A DNA stretch of 10,569 nucleotides from Hadesarchaea archaeon. GTDB lineage: Archaea; Hadarchaeota; Hadarchaeia; Hadarchaeales; Hadarchaeaceae. The notes below the pieces were generated by a model. The model ran no database searches. It was not told the DNA's origin and saw only the letters and a list, made by a program, of their open reading frames with translations. Positions 8,001-10,569 of the stretch are shown one piece after another. Position 1 is the first letter of the stretch; every line of letters begins with the position of its first letter. The DNA lies in NCBI GenBank assembly GCA_023129675.1, contig JAGMBM010000159.1, forward strand, positions 1 through 10,569, in the 5' to 3' direction. The position numbers were made by a program, and so were the translations under genes.

Positions 8001-8077
8001 TAGTCGTGGTGATTGTGGTGGTTGCCGCCTTGGTTCTCTTGAGGGGCAGGAAGGCCGCTCCGAGTTGGTCAGGCTGA
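5063..8077 (+). CDS. Surface protein with GATase-like head, three NEW3/CARDB-like repeats, two DNRLRE modules and C-terminal anchor
   Basis: This gene is complete, 1004 residues, with a GTG start set by AGGAGG. Residues 1-34 form a signal peptide: basic M-R-A-G-R-F-R, a hydrophobic core, and likely cleavage after A-S-A. The GATase-like domain spans about 38-298 (V-L-W-Y at 125-128, D-Y at 226-227 after F-V-E-G-G-G-G-L-F-I-M). A beta-sandwich repeat follows (302-405), then a DNRLRE module (about 410-575), a second repeat (577-680), a second DNRLRE module (684-856) and a third repeat (861-963). A Val-rich membrane helix at about 972-992 is followed by R-G-R-K and a short tail. The protein should be exported and anchored with nearly all of it outside the cell. 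DNRLRE modules relate to disaggregatase repeats and CBM96-type carbohydrate binding, so binding of envelope or matrix polysaccharide is plausible. The head is homologous to those of genes 1 and 3. No catalytic domain is recognised. Confidence 0.9.
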   Translation: MRAGRFRAALLSILIIASLMTPVMMLLSVGPASAEPGSGYLVIEGSDTAYNRDWYPEIPPPRVYESSPPAIAAKRIGSGAVVAAGIGRTTNGGIAYPTEQRWETGELDVLFDKAFQWMKEGATNVLWYGHHEEGATTYNRLVYNYADRGSWLIDSLRTKGYTVDNTVGTADLITSSLLAPYEILVLPQLQGGPTGGDPDLLPSEAVTAIKDFVEGGGGLFIMESGDYDGYNYFKIQNKILEALNFGLFFQHDTIFDPESDDERYITAIVTDDEFGTEYKAETGKNTIKLYKVATLELPEPGVVVGIAPRYQASLPGSTLTFTISVFNKDEVEDTYSLTVNDDLGWGLSLLETSLNVPGRETKETTLSVTIPIGATIDAEDDIVVTATSTVKDGVSDTDASIVRAARITTPPVDDTYTHEARATTKFGDKKTLYTGWYDDGSERTLLKFDLSGLPGDLSIGKAKLWIYNYSLTEGGSSGVKCHRVDDDDWSEGAVTWNSQPAYGAQLGDPVPVTDTGWFSWDVTSFVQEEFGGDKKVSFSLIDIEEDTEVSHSTWFASKEYDDSEKWPYLEIPLPYAVNVTITPWIQDISAGGTLTYTVTVQNVGSETDSYNLSVTDTQGWERVIAQNLFTNVQYGESKTTTLTVTVPSDASSGTKDTITVTATSQADPTVSDSYDSIARAFEGVKLSPDDDAHVSSGFVDSIYGGEDTLYLRSDTRDFKNQRMFLKFDLSAIPSDVTVIEAEVWLWSQRAELADINAQCWSVTDDVFLDEVLITWGTQPDLVALLDTVALKYSPPSEGMWVLWDVTEFVIDEFAGDKKASFGIRAEVEDLSGRYRFNSKEWSGEDKDPHLKILYTTISPGVDISVSPSSKSDSPGSKLTYTVTVVNEGDAEDTYDLTITDPLAWGATVSPTSLTIGAGGSGTATVSVTIPDGTADDTEDEITVRVTSRTTSTVSDSATCTARATVEGEGLPMTLIAIVVVVVVIVVVAALVLLRGRKAAPSWSG
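5174..5956 (+). other. GATase-like domain of gene 2
   Basis: It opens with Y-L-V-I-E-G-S-D-T-A-Y-N and continues with P-P-A-I-A-A-K and G-A-V-V-A-A-G, then L-D-V-L-F-D-K-A-F-Q-W-M, V-L-W-Y-G, Y-E-I-L-V-L-P-Q-L-Q-G-G, the GGGGLFIM turn and S-G-D-Y-D-G-Y-N-Y-F-K-I-Q-N-K-I-L. It is collinear with the domain of gene 1, and similarity is visible at the DNA level around 5689-5740. There is no Cys at the nucleophile turn. It follows the signal peptide directly, so it forms the distal tip of the protein. Confidence 0.6.
6287..6784 (+). other. DNRLRE / disaggregatase-related module 1 of gene 2
   Basis: About 165 residues with the family landmarks in order: D-D-T-Y at the start, T-K-F-G-D-K-K-T-L-Y, R-T-L-L-K-F-D-L-S-G-L-P, A-K-L-W-I-Y, H-R-V-D-D-D-D-W-S-E-G, V-T-W-N-S-Q-P, W-D-V-T-S-F-V and a closing F-A-S-K-E-Y. 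Known relatives are secreted beta-sheet modules, some binding carbohydrate. The family assignment is firm; the ligand is unknown. Confidence 0.8.
7112..7630 (+). other. DNRLRE / disaggregatase-related module 2 of gene 2
   Basis: A second, diverged copy: D-D-A-H-V at the start, Y-G-G-E-D-T-L-Y-L, Q-R-M-F-L-K-F-D-L-S-A-I-P, A-E-V-W-L-W, I-T-W-G-T-Q-P, L-W-D-V-T-E-F-V and F-N-S-K-E-W near the end. The W-S-E-G of module 1 is replaced by F-L-D-E. One beta-sandwich repeat separates it from module 1, so the two modules are spaced along the stalk rather than adjacent. Confidence 0.8.
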
Positions 8078-8090
8078 GTAGGACCGCCCC

Positions 8091-8100
8091 TTATTTTTTC
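8091..8100 (+). terminator. T-rich tract after gene 2, possible archaeal terminator
   Basis: TTATTTTTTC, with six T in a row at 8094-8099, lies 14 bases after the gene 2 stop and 24 bases before the gene 3 start. Archaeal RNA polymerase can terminate at oligo-T runs without a hairpin, and no stem is visible here. Because gene 3 follows so closely and lacks an obvious promoter, any termination is probably partial. Confidence 0.3.
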
Positions 8101-8112
8101 TGGAGGTAAATT

Positions 8113-8117
8113 GGAGG
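8113..8117 (+). promoter_or_regulatory. Ribosome binding site of gene 3
   Basis: GGAGG is followed by two consecutive ATG codons at 8121 and 8124. The second gives a 6-base spacer, identical to that of gene 2, so it is preferred. Another GGAGG at 8102-8106 is too far upstream to serve either start well. Confidence 0.75.
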
Positions 8118-8123
8118 CAGATG

Positions 8124-10569
8124 ATGGATGAAAATGACCGCGAAGCAGTGATAAAGGGCATTTTAATATCAATCCTGATAATTACGGCGACGTTGCCATT
8201 TCTAACCCCGAGTTCTGTGGCGGCGGAGAATTCCGAATCCATCATCATAATCCGCGGCGGCCCTTCGGCTTACAACAAGAGCAGGATAAATACCCCCCCA
8301 CCCTATCGCAAGTATGTGGCTGGCGATTACCCGCCGGTCATGATCGTGACTAAATATGGAACTGGGGGGGTCGCCGCCGCCGGCATGGCGGCCACGCTCA
8401 AAAATGGAAGATGGAACGGTCTCGCCAACCCGGGTCCGCACCTTGATGTCTTGCTCGACAAAACCTTCCGATGGATGGCGCCCGGCGCGGAAAGGGTGCT
8501 CTGGTATGAGGGCTACGGTATATATGCGGATCAAAAAATCACGGGCAACGCTTCAGAATTGGGAGATGCGCTTGGAGCGGTCGGTTACACGGTAATCGCG
8601 GACAGCACCCAGCCGATCTCAGCTATCGACCTCAGCGCTTATGACATCGTCGTAATACCAGGGATACAACTTGGCGATCAGTATTCAGGCGGCGATCCAA
8701 GCTTGCTACTGGATGACGATGTCACCGCGCTCGTCAACTTCGTCAGCGCTGGCGGGGGTTTGCTCGTGATCAACAACGCAGACTATGCCGGACATAACTT
8801 CTACGAGGTGAGCAACAAGATCCTCGCGAGTTTCGACTTTCCGTACCTCTTCCAGAGCGACACGCTAGCGGACCCCACCACTTGGGCTTCGGATAGTTAC
8901 ACATACGAGGTCGATACCACCACTGAAATAGGTGAGCTCTACCAGGCCTCGACCGGAAACGATGTAATTGGATTTTACAAACCCCATTCGCTGGCACAAC
9001 CTACGCCATATAGAGTGGCTGCATCGATAGTCGAAACCACGCCGACCCAGAGCCCCCAAGTAACCCCGGGCTTCAGGCCCACGATGGCCACGGCAAGACC
9101 GGGTGAGGACATCCAAATCGTCATAGGGGTCCTAAATTTTGGTCTCGTGAAGGATAATTACACGATATCCGCGGTCGATGACCTAGGATGGCAGATAGAA
9201 GTTTCGCCAACCACGCTCAAGGAGGTTCCCGCAGGCGGAGGAAGTGACGTTACCGTCGAAATCACCGTTGATCCTGCCCTAGATGATAAAGTTCAGAACC
9301 TAGTCGCGATCACCGTTACCGGCACCGGGGTTGAGGAAACGGTGACGATATCCACTGCTCCATATTTCCCATTATCGGAGCCTCCGTACGATTTGCTTCC
9401 CGACGACCATTCACTAATCCGCAAAAGTTCGATCTTTTACCAGTTCAGCACTACGTCGCTCCTCGTCGAGCCTCCAGCCCGACCTATCATCATCGGAACT
9501 GAAACCGCTAACACGCTTGACGAAAGTTATAGGGAACCGTACCCCGTGCCCATCGGCAGGGGCGAATTTCCAGCCATAGCGGCTGCCGCGGAGGTCGAAG
9601 ATGGTCGAGTCATTGTTTATGGCCCCGGGCCCAGCTTCCGAACCGTGCCGACCTCTCACTTCGGCATCGAATCCTTAAGAATGGAAGAACTCACTTTCGA
9701 CATGTTGGGCTGGTTGGCGCATTGGGGGGATGTAGCGCAACAAAAGGTGCTATTTTACTGGACCCCCTCCGATGCCTTTCACAGTGCAGATGTGTGCTCC
9801 GAGTTGATAAGCTACTTGCGGGAGAAGGGTTATACCGTCCACACCTACACCGATGGGATAACTGCCGCACGCCTCGCGCCCTACAGTGTGTTTATGTTCA
9901 TCGGCCCGGAGCGGGCTTTCACGAACGCTGAGATCTCGATAATCAGGGACTGGGTGCGCGCCGGCGGAGGCCTGTTCCTCAGCGATCAAGCCGACTACGG
10001 AGAGTACTGCAGGGCCGTCTATAACAACCCGATCCTCGAAGCTCTTGGGGTTAACATCAGGATACAGGATGACCAAGCGACCGACAACGAAAAATATAAC
10101 CGCTGGCCTTGGGACCTGCGCGTTTACCTCGTGGACCACCCAGTTTGGTACCCCCCTTATGCGGTTTCAGCGAGTGCGGGGCCGGGGGCGCAGACGGTAA
10201 ATACTGGGGGAAGGGCAACTTTCACCTTGACGATATACAACGATGGCACTGAGGCGGGCAACTTTGAGATTGAGGTTACCAGCACGAAGGGCTGGCCTTT
10301 TGTGCTTGAGCGCGAGGAGGTAACTTTGGCTAGCGGACAGATAGAAAATGTTGAAATAATAGTGGACACCCCTCCGGCGGAGAACCTAGAAAGGGATAAC
10401 AAAAGATTAGACAGTAATGATTACACCGTCAAAGTGACTGGGGCTGGGGTATCTGCTGAGACGAGTTTCAGGCTAATCGCCCAAATAGAAGAGGAGCTCC
10501 CTTCTGAAAAACCGTGGGCGATAATTGCAGCGGCGATTGTTATTATCGTTATCATTGCGGCGGCAGCAT
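8124..10569 (+). CDS. Surface protein with two GATase-like domains alternating with NEW3/CARDB-like domains (3' partial)
   Basis: I translated this frame by hand: it stays open from the ATG at 8124 (or 8121) to the window edge with no stop, 815 residues visible. Residues 1-34 are a signal peptide (hydrophobic I-L-I-S-I-L-I-I-T-A, likely cleavage after S-V-A-A). GATase-like domain 1 spans about 38-291 (V-L-W-Y at 125-128, D-Y at 220-221). A beta-sandwich with a Thr/Pro-rich insert follows (298-412), then a linker, the diverged GATase-like domain 2 (454-672; V-L-F-Y at 542, D-Y at 624-625), another beta-sandwich (679-787) and a hydrophobic helix from about 798 to the edge. By analogy with gene 2, little more than a basic tail should be missing. 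Spacing and homology suggest co-expression with gene 2. The protein should be exported and anchored; function is unknown. Confidence 0.85.
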   Translation, partial: MDENDREAVIKGILISILIITATLPFLTPSSVAAENSESIIIIRGGPSAYNKSRINTPPPYRKYVAGDYPPVMIVTKYGTGGVAAAGMAATLKNGRWNGLANPGPHLDVLLDKTFRWMAPGAERVLWYEGYGIYADQKITGNASELGDALGAVGYTVIADSTQPISAIDLSAYDIVVIPGIQLGDQYSGGDPSLLLDDDVTALVNFVSAGGGLLVINNADYAGHNFYEVSNKILASFDFPYLFQSDTLADPTTWASDSYTYEVDTTTEIGELYQASTGNDVIGFYKPHSLAQPTPYRVAASIVETTPTQSPQVTPGFRPTMATARPGEDIQIVIGVLNFGLVKDNYTISAVDDLGWQIEVSPTTLKEVPAGGGSDVTVEITVDPALDDKVQNLVAITVTGTGVEETVTISTAPYFPLSEPPYDLLPDDHSLIRKSSIFYQFSTTSLLVEPPARPIIIGTETANTLDESYREPYPVPIGRGEFPAIAAAAEVEDGRVIVYGPGPSFRTVPTSHFGIESLRMEELTFDMLGWLAHWGDVAQQKVLFYWTPSDAFHSADVCSELISYLREKGYTVHTYTDGITAARLAPYSVFMFIGPERAFTNAEISIIRDWVRAGGGLFLSDQADYGEYCRAVYNNPILEALGVNIRIQDDQATDNEKYNRWPWDLRVYLVDHPVWYPPYAVSASAGPGAQTVNTGGRATFTLTIYNDGTEAGNFEIEVTSTKGWPFVLEREEVTLASGQIENVEIIVDTPPAENLERDNKRLDSNDYTVKVTGAGVSAETSFRLIAQIEEELPSEKPWAIIAAAIVIIVIIAAAA
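8235..8996 (+). other. GATase-like domain 1 of gene 3
   Basis: It opens with S-I-I-I-I-R-G-G-P-S-A-Y-N, then Y-P-P-V-M-I-V, G-G-V-A-A-A-G-M, N-G-R-W-N, L-D-V-L-L-D-K-T-F-R-W-M, V-L-W-Y, Y-D-I-V-V-I-P-G-I-Q-L-G, A-G-G-G-L-L-V-I and A-D-Y-A-G-H-N-F-Y. V-L-W-Y is at the same residue number as in protein 2, so the two N-terminal heads are collinear after their signal peptides. No nucleophile Cys is seen. Confidence 0.6.
9483..10139 (+). other. GATase-like domain 2 of gene 3 (diverged copy)
   Basis: This shorter copy retains P-I-I-I-G-T-E-T-A, F-P-A-I-A-A-A, G-R-V-I-V-Y-G, F-D-M-L-G-W-L, V-L-F-Y-W-T, the G-Y-T-V helix end, A-G-G-G-L-F-L-S and A-D-Y. The Q-L-G and G-G-D-P-S-L-L section is replaced by a short G-P-E-R-A-F-T. 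It contains cysteines (C-S-E-L and Y-C-R), but neither lies at the nucleophile turn. It appears to be an old internal duplication. Confidence 0.55.

Noticed and set aside
9741..10020. Active class I glutamine amidotransferase with Cys-His-Glu triad
   Set aside because: No copy has Cys in the nucleophile turn after the central strand; the cysteines in the second copy of gene 3 lie elsewhere, and the domains are secreted.

Overview
This window looks archaeal: strong GGAGG-type ribosome binding sites, an AT-rich TATA-like element and a T-rich stretch between genes, arginine coded mainly by AGG/AGA, and secreted proteins built from NEW3/CARDB-like beta-sandwich repeats of the COG1470 type. I cannot name the lineage. 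Base composition is moderate and codon style is the same across all three genes, so nothing suggests recent foreign origin.

Layout: the window is almost entirely three large co-directional (+) genes for related surface proteins. Gene 1 (1-4968, cut at its 5' end) has eleven ~105-residue beta-sandwich repeats, seven before and four after one ~275-residue domain that resembles the class I glutamine amidotransferase / ThuA / DUF4350 fold. It ends in a membrane segment and a basic tail that appears frameshifted. Gene 2 (5063-8077, complete, 1004 aa) has a signal peptide, the same GATase-like domain at its N-terminus, then beta-sandwich repeats alternating with two DNRLRE/disaggregatase-type modules, and a C-terminal anchor. 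Gene 3 (8124 to the window edge, cut at its 3' end) has a signal peptide, a GATase-like domain, a beta-sandwich, a second diverged GATase-like domain, another beta-sandwich, and a membrane segment just as the window ends.

The intergenic gaps are short (94 and 46 bp). The first holds a possible promoter and the second a T-tract. No RNA gene, mobile element, CRISPR array or antisense gene is supported.

Inference: the three proteins are secreted, anchored at the membrane by one C-terminal helix, and present long, probably glycosylated beta-sandwich stalks carrying GATase-like heads (all three) and probable carbohydrate-binding modules (protein 2). The locus may encode a cell-envelope or adhesion system. 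The recurring GATase-like head, copied four times in three contexts and lacking an evident catalytic cysteine, is the most interesting element.
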